From the NCBI RefSeq assembly GCF_958304185.1, contig NZ_OY284433.1, forward strand, positions 1,550,001 to 1,614,000: 64,000 nt of DNA, in the 5' to 3' direction. Shown here in pieces: positions 57,933 through 64,000 of the stretch; position 1 is the stretch's first letter; each line of letters begins with the position of its first letter. The notes below the pieces were generated by a model. The model had not been told where the DNA came from and searched no databases. It saw only the letters and a list, made by a program, of their open reading frames with translations. This DNA is from an uncultured Erythrobacter sp. GTDB lineage: Bacteria; Pseudomonadota; Alphaproteobacteria; Sphingomonadales; Sphingomonadaceae. The position numbers were made by a program, and so were the translations under genes.

Positions 57933-58457
57933 ATGACCCCAGCCCGCCTCGCCCTTTGGCTTGCTCCCGCAATGCCGCTTGCGCCCGTTCTGCTGGTGCT
58001 GTCGGCCTGCGGCGGCGAAGGCAGCGGGGCGAGCGAGGGCCGCAAGGGGCCGTCTGCGCCGCTGGGTTTTGAACTGGCGATGGCCGGTGTGAGCGAAGGC
58101 ACGGCAGACGATGCGGCGGTGCCTGCTCCGGCAGCCCCCGCGCCGCTGATTGCGCTTTCGCCGGAGCAACTGGCCGCGCGGCTTGCACAGGGCAATATCC
58201 GGCTGATCGACGTGCGCACCACTGCCGAGGTTGCCGAGGGCGTGATCCCCGGCGCCGAACATATCCCGCTCGATCAGTTCGATCCCACCGCGCTCGACCT
58301 GTCGGATGGACGCGAGGTCGTGCTCTATTGCCGCTCGGGCCGCCGCTCGGCGATGGCGGGCGAGAAACTGGCCGCGGTTACGGGCGAGCCGGTCGAGCAT
58401 CTCGCAGGCGGGATGCTCGCCTGGGAAGCTGCGCAGCAGCCGGTCGACAAGCCTTAG
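57933..58457 (+). CDS. Rhodanese-domain lipoprotein
   Basis: The 174-residue protein has a signal ending VLSAC at about residue 25, a lipobox, then a Gly/Ala linker and a rhodanese domain: NIRLIDVRTTAEVAEGVIPG, HIPLDQFD and the active-site loop VVLYCRSGRRSAMAGEKL with catalytic Cys. It would transfer sulfane sulfur or act as a binding module at the periplasmic face. It is probably cotranscribed with acnA. Confidence 0.88.
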   Translation: MTPARLALWLAPAMPLAPVLLVLSACGGEGSGASEGRKGPSAPLGFELAMAGVSEGTADDAAVPAPAAPAPLIALSPEQLAARLAQGNIRLIDVRTTAEVAEGVIPGAEHIPLDQFDPTALDLSDGREVVLYCRSGRRSAMAGEKLAAVTGEPVEHLAGGMLAWEAAQQPVDKP

Positions 58458-58483
58458 GCCACTCATCTGAAGGCAAACAAAAA

Positions 58484-58515
58484 GGGGCGGCCCGATCAGG
58501 CCGCCCCTTTTGTTG
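58484..58515. terminator. Bidirectional terminator between rhodanese and Ser-rich genes
   Basis: GGGGCGGCC and GGCCGCCCC form a perfect nine-bp stem over a six-base loop, with AAAAA on the left and TTTTGTTGT on the right. It can end the rightward acnA-rhodanese transcript and the leftward Ser-rich gene. Confidence 0.9.
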
Positions 58516-58532
58516 TGTCTGACCGCCCCGGC

Positions 58533-59978
58533 TTAGCCGAGGAACTTGCGGCGTCCGAGGATCGCTGCGGCGGCAAGGCCGAACAGGATCGTCATCGGCG
58601 GGGCCGGTACGTCGTGACCGCCCGAGGAGGAGCTGCTGCCACTGCTGCTGCTCGACGAAGACGAAGACGACGAAGAACTGCTGCTGCCCGACGACGAGCT
58701 CGACCCCGAAGAACCGCTGCTGCCCGACGAGCCGCTGGAGCTGCTCGAAGACGAAGACGATGACGAAGACGATGACGACGAGCTGCCGCTGGTGCTGCTG
58801 GTCATGTCACCCGAAGTGCTGCCACCGCTGGTCGCGCCGCCCGAAGACGAGGAGCTGCTGCTGCCCGACGACGAGGACGAGCTACTACCTGACGATGAAG
58901 ACGAGCTGCCACCCGAAGACCCGCTGCTGCCCGAGGAGCTCGAACCCGACGAGCCTGAAGAACCCGAACCGCCCGAAGACGTGCTACCCGGATGGCCCGA
59001 GCTACCGCCCGGCTTGCCGCTGCTTCCGCCGCCCGAAGAGGACGAGGACGAAGAGGACGACGAAGACGAGCTCGAGGAAGAAGACGACGAAGACGAACCC
59101 GACGATGTCACCGCGCCGGTCGAGGAGCTGACATTACCAGAAGAACTGGAGACGTTGCCCGAGGAGCTCGACACCGCGCCCGTGCTGGACGACACGGCGC
59201 CCGTGCTCGACGAGACAGCGCCGGTGCTCGACGAGACCGCTCCGGTCGAAGAACTGACATTGCCAGAGGTGCTGGTGCTCGACACCGCGCCGGTGCTGGA
59301 AGAAACCTGCCCGGTCGACGTCGAGGTCGAAACCTGCCCGGTCGAAGAGCTGATCTGGCCCGAAGACGAGGTGGTCGAGGTGGAGTTGTCGATGTCGATA
59401 TCGACGACGACGCCGCTCGATCCGCTGCTGCTGCTGCCACCCGAAGTCGAGGTGGTGGTCGAGACCGACACGTCGCCCGAGGACGAACCGCCGCCGCCGA
59501 AGAAGCCGCCGAAGAAGCCGCCACCGAAACCGCCACCAAAGCCGCCGCCGAAGCCGCCACCCCAACCGCCGCCAACTCCGCCGCCGCCCGAAATCGGCGG
59601 AAGCGGCGGGAGCGGCGCAGGCATATAGGCCATCTGCGTGATCGGCGGACATTCATTGGCGTCGAAATAGGCCTGCGTGGCCCCGGCAGGCGCGCTTGCC
59701 GCCGCGACCGTGCCGGCGGGGCCGACCGGCTGACATTCGATCGTGCGCTCGACAATCCGGCGGCGGCGCTGTTCCGGCATCGGGATGTCACGCTCACGCG
59801 TCTTGATGTAGCGCGCCCCCGTCACCGGATCGACCGCGACGAGCTTGCCGTCAATGTTGGTCGAGTAATCCGGCGCAGCAGTGTTCATCGGCTCGGCCAT
59901 GCGCACGGCGCCGCCTTGCAACAATGCGACACCCGCAGCAGCGGCGGAAAGCTTCGCGATGGCCAGTTTGAGCGACAT
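58533..59978 (-). CDS. Ser/Gly-rich repeat protein with PEP-CTERM-like sorting tail
   Basis: The 481-residue protein has four parts. Residues 1-30 are a signal/anchor (MSLKLAIAKLSAAAAGVALL). Residues 31-130 are a folded-looking domain with two Cys (ERTIECQPVG and DANECPPITQ). Residues 131-165 are Gly/Phe-rich (GGGFGGG repeats). Then come about 280 residues of Ser-rich repeats, including tandem SSSTGAV heptads, and long runs of Ser. The C-terminus is VPAPPMTILFGLAAAA followed by RRK, a VPxP-helix-basic tail like PEP-CTERM signals processed by exosortase. It is therefore probably a surface protein, perhaps glycosylated on Ser; no homologue is recognised. Confidence 0.75.
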   Translation of the reverse strand: MSLKLAIAKLSAAAAGVALLQGGAVRMAEPMNTAAPDYSTNIDGKLVAVDPVTGARYIKTRERDIPMPEQRRRRIVERTIECQPVGPAGTVAAASAPAGATQAYFDANECPPITQMAYMPAPLPPLPPISGGGGVGGGWGGGFGGGFGGGFGGGFFGGFFGGGGSSSGDVSVSTTTSTSGGSSSSGSSGVVVDIDIDNSTSTTSSSGQISSSTGQVSTSTSTGQVSSSTGAVSSTSTSGNVSSSTGAVSSSTGAVSSSTGAVSSSTGAVSSSSGNVSSSSGNVSSSTGAVTSSGSSSSSSSSSSSSSSSSSSSSSGGGSSGKPGGSSGHPGSTSSGGSGSSGSSGSSSSGSSGSSGGSSSSSSGSSSSSSSGSSSSSSSGGATSGGSTSGDMTSSTSGSSSSSSSSSSSSSSSSSGSSGSSGSSGSSSSSGSSSSSSSSSSSSSSSGSSSSSGGHDVPAPPMTILFGLAAAAILGRRKFLG

Positions 59979-60010
59979 AGTCGGTAACCCTGTTTGCCTG
60001 TGGGTTGGAT

Positions 60011-60023
60011 GCGGACTGTCCGC
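60011..60023. promoter_or_regulatory. Palindrome upstream of the Ser-rich gene
   Basis: GCGGAC and GTCCGC are perfect inverted arms around a single T, 33 bp upstream of the start codon of the leftward gene. It could be a regulator site, but chance is not excluded at this GC content. Confidence 0.3.
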
Positions 60024-60207
60024 ACTTCCCCCAAATCCAGAGCTCTTGTGATGTCAGAAGGCGCTGGCGGGCAATCCGCTTAACCACGCCGGAGGGCCAG
60101 GATCGGCGGGAATCGGGCGCAAATCGCGGGATTTCGGGCGCGCTGTCCCGAACTGGCACCGAAAACAGGGGTGCCGTTAGCCAATTGGTTAACCAGATGG
60201 TCCGGGA

Positions 60208-61245
60208 TCAGTCCTCGAACAGTCCAGCTTGGCTGGGGGGTGATTCTCTGTGCGGGGTCAGCTCCAGATGCGCCCAGCCGCCATCGTTCAGCACGCGTCC
60301 GCGGGCCGTCCGGGCGATCAGGCCGAGCTGGATGAGGTAGGGTTCGACCACCTCCTCCACCGTGTCACGCGGCTCGGCAAGCCCCGCCGCCAGCGTCTCG
60401 ATCCCGACCGGGCCGCCCTTGTAGGTGGTCGCGATCATGGTGAGATAGCGCCGGTCCATCGCGTCAAGGCCGAGCCGGTCGATCTCGAGCCGGGTCAGCG
60501 CTTCGTCGGCGACATGGCGGGTAACAGAGGCCGCGCCTGCAACATCGGCAAAGTCGCGCACGCGGCGCAACAGGCGGCCAGCGACCCGCGGCGTGCCGCG
60601 CGAACGGCGGGCGATCTCGTGCGCGCCATCCGGCTGGATCGCGAGGCCGAGCAGCCCGGCGGCGCGAGTGACGACCCGCTCCAGCTCCTCATGGCTGTAG
60701 AAGTTGAGGCGGACCGGGATGCCGAAGCGGTCGCGCAAGGGCGTGGTCAGCAGGCCCTGCCGGGTGGTCGCCCCGATCAAGGTAAAGGGCGGCAGGTCGA
60801 TACGGACAGAGCGCGCAGATGGCCCCTCGCCGATGATGAGGTCAAGCGCGCGGTCCTCCATCGCGGGGTAGAGCACCTCCTCGACCACGGGGGAGAGGCG
60901 GTGGATCTCGTCGATGAACAGCACGTCATGCGGTTCAAGATTGGTGAGCAGCGCCGCCAGATCGCCAGCCTTGGCGATGACCGGGCCGGAGGTGGCGCGG
61001 AAGCCGACGCCCAGCTCGCCCGCGATGATCTGCGCCAGCGTCGTCTTGCCCAGGCCGGGCGGCCCGAAGAACAGCGTATGATCCATCGCCTCCCCCCGCG
61101 CCCGCGCGGCGGCAATGAAGACGGCAAGGTTCCCCTTGGCGCCCTCCTGCCCGACGAACTCGGCCAAGCGGCGCGGGCGCAGAGCCGCGTCCGGGTCGCC
61201 GGGCTGGCGGGTGGGGGTGTGGAGGGGGGTATCGGGGATGGTCAC
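60208..61245 (-). CDS. ruvB: RuvB, Holliday junction helicase subunit
   Basis: The GTG at 61245, eight bases after GAGGG, gives 345 residues. RuvB is the hexameric AAA+ motor that drives branch migration with RuvA. Walker A is [19 protein letters not shown], Walker [21 protein letters not shown], sensor 1 [11 protein letters not shown], and the arginine finger lies in [16 protein letters not shown]. The C-terminal winged helix ends with a typical RG-rich [20 protein letters not shown]. An upstream ATG at 61302 has no family match. The start overlaps the stop of the upstream hypothetical gene. Confidence 0.95.
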   Translation of the reverse strand: MTIPDTPLHTPTRQPGDPDAALRPRRLAEFVGQEGAKGNLAVFIAAARARGEAMDHTLFFGPPGLGKTTLAQIIAGELGVGFRATSGPVIAKAGDLAALLTNLEPHDVLFIDEIHRLSPVVEEVLYPAMEDRALDLIIGEGPSARSVRIDLPPFTLIGATTRQGLLTTPLRDRFGIPVRLNFYSHEELERVVTRAAGLLGLAIQPDGAHEIARRSRGTPRVAGRLLRRVRDFADVAGAASVTRHVADEALTRLEIDRLGLDAMDRRYLTMIATTYKGGPVGIETLAAGLAEPRDTVEEVVEPYLIQLGLIARTARGRVLNDGGWAHLELTPHRESPPSQAGLFED

Positions 61246-61670
61246 CGAAGGCCCTCGTTGCCGACCGCTCCGAAGAATTCCCCTTCCCGATACAGTTGCC
61301 AAGTTTCGTAGCCCGACGACATTGTCAGTATCTGCAGGGAAAGCGCCTCTTCGAAGCGTAGTGTGCAGTCGCCCGTTCGAACATCCATTTCAACCGCTGC
61401 AGTCCTCTTGTCGGCCAGCGCTTCATTAGCCTTCGCTTCCGCGTCAACGGGCGCGGGGAGGCCGAACTGATGCCCATCATCGTCACTGGTAGTGATGATG
61501 CTCTTGGCACCGATCAAGCGCCAAGTATCGGTCGTGATGAGATAGCGCGCACCGATGGCGATAAACCAATACCCCTCGGTTCGCCTCATTATCACGGGTT
61601 GCCTCACCAAAAGACTTGCCAGCTCCTTGGCATAGGCCTCGGATTGCGAATGCTTGCCGAACAATTTCAT
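61242..61670 (-). CDS. Hypothetical protein between ruvA and ruvB
   Basis: The 142-residue protein ([20 protein letters not shown]) has a mixed alpha/beta pattern, an [20 protein letters not shown] strand pair and a late [18 protein letters not shown]. The last motif recalls small domains of the DUF6188 type, but I cannot assign it. Its base composition is lower in GC than ruvB or ruvA. Its stop overlaps the ruvB GTG by four bases, so it is probably translated with ruvB. It may be accessory cargo rather than part of the core operon. Confidence 0.65.
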   Translation of the reverse strand: MKLFGKHSQSEAYAKELASLLVRQPVIMRRTEGYWFIAIGARYLITTDTWRLIGAKSIITTSDDDGHQFGLPAPVDAEAKANEALADKRTAAVEMDVRTGDCTLRFEEALSLQILTMSSGYETWQLYREGEFFGAVGNEGLR

Positions 61671-61689
61671 CCCATCCGGCTCCGCCTGA

Positions 61690-61718
61690 TGGACCCTGAA
61701 ACAAGTTCAGGGTGACGG
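61690..61718. repeat. REP-like palindrome family E, copy 1
   Basis: The 29-bp unit has the core CTGAAACAAGTTCAG flanked by TGGACC and GGTGACGG. It is in opposite orientation to copy 2, from which it is separated by 25 bp, so the two can form a larger hairpin. Confidence 0.85.
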
Positions 61719-61743
61719 GAATTAGAGCAAACGCCTGAAAAAT

Positions 61744-61771
61744 CGTCATGCTGAACTTGTTTCAGCATCCA
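61744..61771. repeat. REP-like palindrome family E, copy 2
   Basis: The reverse orientation of copy 1: CGTCATGCTGAACTTG followed by TTTCAGCATCCA. It ends 21 bp before the nuclease start codon. Confidence 0.85.
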
Positions 61772-61792
61772 ACGTGCAGCATTCTCAGGCCT

Positions 61793-62128
61793 ATGCGACA
61801 AGAGCGCCAGCCCTGTGTCTACATCCTCGCTAGCCAGCCCAATGGCACGCTTTACTTCGGAGTCACCAGCGACCTCATCGGCAGGCTTTGGCAGCACCGC
61901 AACGGTACAATCGAAGGCTTCACCCGCCGCTATAGGGTCCACCACCTCGTCCGCTACGAACTGTTCGGCGACATGGAGCGGGCCATTTTGCGCGAAAAGC
62001 AGCTTAAGCGCTGGCACCGGCAATGGAAGATCAACCTGATCGAGAGCGAGAATCCCGACTGGCATGATCTGGCGGTGGGGTTGGGGTTTCCGCCGGTAGA
62101 TCCGAGCGTAACGCCCAATGGATCCTGA
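61793..62128 (+). CDS. GIY-YIG family nuclease enclosed by REP-like palindromes
   Basis: The ATG at 61793 gives 111 residues, a single-domain GIY-YIG protein of the URI/YhbQ type. The two hallmark strands appear as VYILASQPNGTLYFGVT (V-Y-I for GIY, Y-F-G for YIG), followed by the Arg helix DLIGRLWQHRNGTIEGFTRR and KQLKRWHRQWKINLIESENP. These proteins cleave DNA near branches or are UvrC-like. The gene is opposite in strand to ruvA and ruvB on either side. Its stop TGA lies inside repeat copy 3, so gene and repeats overlap physically. Confidence 0.88.
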   Translation: MRQERQPCVYILASQPNGTLYFGVTSDLIGRLWQHRNGTIEGFTRRYRVHHLVRYELFGDMERAILREKQLKRWHRQWKINLIESENPDWHDLAVGLGFPPVDPSVTPNGS

Positions 62129-62147
62129 AACGAGTTCAGGATGACGG
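62119..62147. repeat. REP-like palindrome family E, copy 3
   Basis: The core CTGAAACGAGTTCAG lies between TGGATC and GATGACGG. The nuclease stop codon (62126-62128) is inside this unit, and the unit ends 16 bp before the ruvA stop. Copy 3 has the same orientation as copy 1. Confidence 0.85.
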
Positions 62148-62163
62148 AGGGAGGTGCCTTCCA

Positions 62164-62772
62164 TCACCCCGCCGCCTTCTTCAGCGCCACGCGGATCAGG
62201 TCACCCTCGCTTGCGCCCTCGCCCAGTTCTTCGAGCGCGCGTGCTACGGCCTGCGCGGCCACCGCAGGCTTGAACCCGAGGTTCTCCAGCGCGCTTGCCG
62301 CATCCGCGCCCTTGCTGCCTGCGGGAGCCGCCGCCACGCCAGCCGCAAAGCCGCCGCTTCCGCCCGGCATCGCGCCCGCCTTGTCCTTCAGTTCATTGAC
62401 GATCCGCCCCGCCAACTTCGGCCCCACGCCCTGCGCGCGGGCGACCATCGCGGCGTCGCCCTTGCCGCAGGCGTCGCGCAGGTCTCCGGTCGCAAGCGCC
62501 GAGAGGATCGCCAAAGCCACCTTGCTCCCCACGCCCTGCACGCCTGTGAGCAGCCGGAACCAGTCACGCTCGGCGCTGTCGGCAAAGCCGAGCAGGCGCA
62601 TATCGTTCTCGCTCACCTGCAATTGCGTGTGGACGGTGCAGCCCTCCCCCACCTCGCCCAGCGCGGCGAGCGTGCGGCTGGAGCAGTGGACGAGGTAGCC
62701 GACCCCACCGACATCGACCACGGCCCAGTCCTCACCGGTCGCATCGAGCCTGCCTGAGAGCTTTGCAATCAT
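62164..62772 (-). CDS. ruvA: RuvA, Holliday junction DNA-binding subunit
   Basis: The ATG at 62772 gives 202 residues. RuvA binds four-way junctions and loads RuvB. The N-terminal domain starts MIAKLSGRLDATGEDWAVVD; the tandem helix-hairpin-helix domain has LLTGVQGVGSKVALAILSAL and VARAQGVGPKLAGRIVNELK; and the C-terminal domain III (ASALENLGFKPAVAAQAVAR) contacts RuvB. Between ruvA and ruvB lie a nuclease gene on the other strand and a hypothetical gene, so the usual ruvAB coupling is interrupted. Confidence 0.95.
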   Translation of the reverse strand: MIAKLSGRLDATGEDWAVVDVGGVGYLVHCSSRTLAALGEVGEGCTVHTQLQVSENDMRLLGFADSAERDWFRLLTGVQGVGSKVALAILSALATGDLRDACGKGDAAMVARAQGVGPKLAGRIVNELKDKAGAMPGGSGGFAAGVAAAPAGSKGADAASALENLGFKPAVAAQAVARALEELGEGASEGDLIRVALKKAAG

Positions 62773-62844
62773 GGTTTGTTCTTGCCCGACGCGGAGCGCT
62801 TTGACCAGCCACCCTCCTGCCTTGTCCGCAGCAGGATGCAAAGC

Positions 62845-62982
62845 GGGTTCGCGCCAAGCGGCCAAGAAGCCAAGAGGGCATCGCTTGGGGCGCAGTCCCA
62901 ATTTCTCAAGGCGCCCGATGATGACAGAGCGGCTCGGCCGCAAGCACGAGATCTTCGCTCCTTGGCCGCTTGGCGCGAACCC
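62845..62982. repeat. Perfect 22-bp inverted repeat between ruvA and aroC
   Basis: The left arm GGGTTCGCGCCAAGCGGCC plus AAG (62845-62866) and the right arm CTT plus GGCCGCTTGGCGCGAACCC (62961-62982) are exact reverse complements over 22 bp, with 94 bp between them. The region between ruvA and aroC is otherwise without a gene. It resembles a small palindromic element (MITE-like) but has no visible target duplication. Confidence 0.8.
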
Positions 62983-63033
62983 AAAACGCCGAATGCTCGA
63001 CACGAACGGGACTTTCGGTAAAAGCACGGCCCC

Positions 63034-64000
63034 ATGAGCTGGAACACCTTCGGGCGCGTGCTGCGCTTTACCACTTGGGGCGAAAGTCATGGGCCTGCGC
63101 TGGGCGCGGTCGTTGACGGGTGCCCGCCGGGGCTCGCCATCAGCGAGGACTTCATCCAGCCCTTCATGGACGCCCGCAAGCCGGGCACCAGCCGCTTCAC
63201 CACGCAGCGGCGCGAGGATGATCTGGTGCGGATTCTGTCCGGCGTGTTCGAGGGCAAGACCACCGGCACGCCGATCAGCCTGATGATCGAGAACACCGAT
63301 CAGCGGTCGAAGGACTACAGCGAGATCGCCCAAAGCTACCGCCCGGGCCATGCCGATTACGCCTATGACGCGAAATACGGCATCCGTGATTATCGCGGCG
63401 GCGGGCGCTCGTCCGCGCGTGAGACGGCAGCGCGGGTGGCAGCGGGCGCGGTCGCGCGGCTGGTGATCCCAGAGGTCACCATCACCGCCTATGTCTGCGA
63501 GCTGGGAGGCGACCGGATTGACCCGGCGCGGATCGACTATGCCGAAATCGCGAACAACCCGTTCTTCTGCCCAGACCCCGAAGCCGCCAAGCGCTGGGAA
63601 GCCAAGGTCGATGACGCGCGCAAAGCCGGATCATCCCTCGGCGCCATCGTTGAATGCGTCGCTACCGGTGTCCCCGCAGGCTGGGGCGCGCCGATCTATG
63701 CCAAGCTCGACAGCGATCTCGCCGCAGCAATGATGAGCATCAACGCGGTCAAGGGCGTCGAGATCGGCGACGGCTTCGAAGCCGCGCGCCTGTCAGGCGA
63801 ACAGAACGCCGACCGGATGCGGCCCGGCGCGGATGGGTTGCCCGTCTACGCCAGCAACCACGCAGGCGGGACGGCAGGCGGCATCTCGACAGGGCAGCCG
63901 GTGGTGTGCCGCGTGGCATTCAAGCCGACCTCGTCAATCCTCACCCCGGTGGAGTCGATCAACTCTGCCGGCGAGGCGGTGGACGTCGTCACCAAGGGCC
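63034..64000 (+). CDS. aroC: Chorismate synthase (3' end cut by window)
   Basis: AroC forms chorismate from EPSP with FMN. The visible 322 residues start [20 protein letters not shown] and contain [40 protein letters not shown] and [20 protein letters not shown], the signature HADYxYDxKYGxRDxRGGGRSSxRET, then [20 protein letters not shown]. The frame is open at the window edge, so the C-terminus is missing. Confidence 0.96.
   Translation, partial: MSWNTFGRVLRFTTWGESHGPALGAVVDGCPPGLAISEDFIQPFMDARKPGTSRFTTQRREDDLVRILSGVFEGKTTGTPISLMIENTDQRSKDYSEIAQSYRPGHADYAYDAKYGIRDYRGGGRSSARETAARVAAGAVARLVIPEVTITAYVCELGGDRIDPARIDYAEIANNPFFCPDPEAAKRWEAKVDDARKAGSSLGAIVECVATGVPAGWGAPIYAKLDSDLAAAMMSINAVKGVEIGDGFEAARLSGEQNADRMRPGADGLPVYASNHAGGTAGGISTGQPVVCRVAFKPTSSILTPVESINSAGEAVDVVTKG

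Noticed and set aside
58600-59350. Repetitive DNA that could suggest a CRISPR array
   Set aside because: Units are 21 bp or shorter, in frame, without spacers; they encode Ser-rich repeats.
58792-59628. Open frame on the plus strand opposite the Ser-rich gene, rich in Asp, Glu and Pro
   Set aside because: It is the complement of Ser codons. The minus-strand frame has a signal, a sorting tail and a fitting terminator; this one has none.
61667-62167. Minus-strand open frame containing HPELVSGS and KQVQHD
   Set aside because: These strings are translations of the family-E palindromes and the complement of the nuclease gene.

Overview
The window is high-GC, gene-dense bacterial chromosome from an alphaproteobacterium, most likely Sphingomonadales and probably Erythrobacteraceae (Erythrobacter/Porphyrobacter type). 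The grounds are an intact PhyR-NepR-EcfG general stress locus, a class I PHA synthase with a Lys/Ala-rich phasin, a membrane-anchored c-type cytochrome, an AlaC-type aminotransferase, a PEP-CTERM-like surface protein and several families of dispersed palindromic repeats whose accidental translations (HPELVSGS, KQVQHD) are common in this order. The genus call is inference. There is no prophage, IS element or CRISPR array.

Layout. 0-5.6 kb: a leftward operon of a TldD-like metalloprotease with a Tat signal, its TldE/PmbA-like partner and a DUF4159 protein (cut by the window start), then a repeat-bearing gap and a secreted amidohydrolase. 5.6-12.4 kb: tRNA-Thr and tRNA-Cys, a thioesterase, a Tat-exported aminotransferase, a TauE/SafE permease, a crotonase, a membrane protein beside a membrane-anchored LuxR-type regulator, and alaC. 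12.6-16.6 kb: phaC and phasin with PhaR-like operators, clpS, a DUF427 protein. 16.7-22.3 kb: lptF-lptG, acetyltransferases, a fatty-acid desaturase and a small lipoprotein. 22.5-26.2 kb: the general stress response locus (phyR, a convergent CHASE-domain histidine kinase, nepR-ecfG). 26.3-35.9 kb: sodB, a dicarboxylate/cation symporter, glmM, thiD, a LOG-family protein, tRNA-Gln, ppx/gppA-rlmE, a cytochrome c and pheA. 36-43.2 kb: one tight seven-gene operon (DUF4129-like, DUF4350, MoxR ATPase, DUF58, SpoIIM-like, RDD, class A beta-lactamase). 43.3-55 kb: isoaspartyl peptidase, SDR, esterase, ispG, a thioredoxin-like lipoprotein, a VapBC module, mntP, a histone-deacetylase-like amidohydrolase, two L,D-transpeptidases and a DMT exporter. 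55-64 kb: acnA-rhodanese, a 481-residue Ser-rich repeat protein, ruvB and ruvA separated by an accessory insert with a GIY-YIG nuclease inside REP-like palindromes, and the start of aroC.

How genes work together. PhyR, NepR and EcfG form the partner-switching stress circuit. A perfect EcfG-type promoter (GGAAC-N16-CGTT) precedes nepR-ecfG, and another (GGAAC-N17-CGTT) sits directly on the start codon of a Tat-exported L,D-transpeptidase at 52 kb, tying cell-wall cross-linking to general stress. PHA synthase and phasin make and coat storage granules. LptF/LptG move LPS. The MoxR operon couples an AAA ATPase and a VWA-like DUF58 protein to several membrane proteins and a beta-lactamase.

The items most worth a second look are the REP-enclosed GIY-YIG gene inside ruvAB, the poly-Ser repeat surface protein, the EcfG promoter on the transpeptidase gene, the Tat signal found on TldD but not TldE, and the beta-lactamase that ends the MoxR operon. 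All functions come from reading the sequence by eye; no database search was possible.
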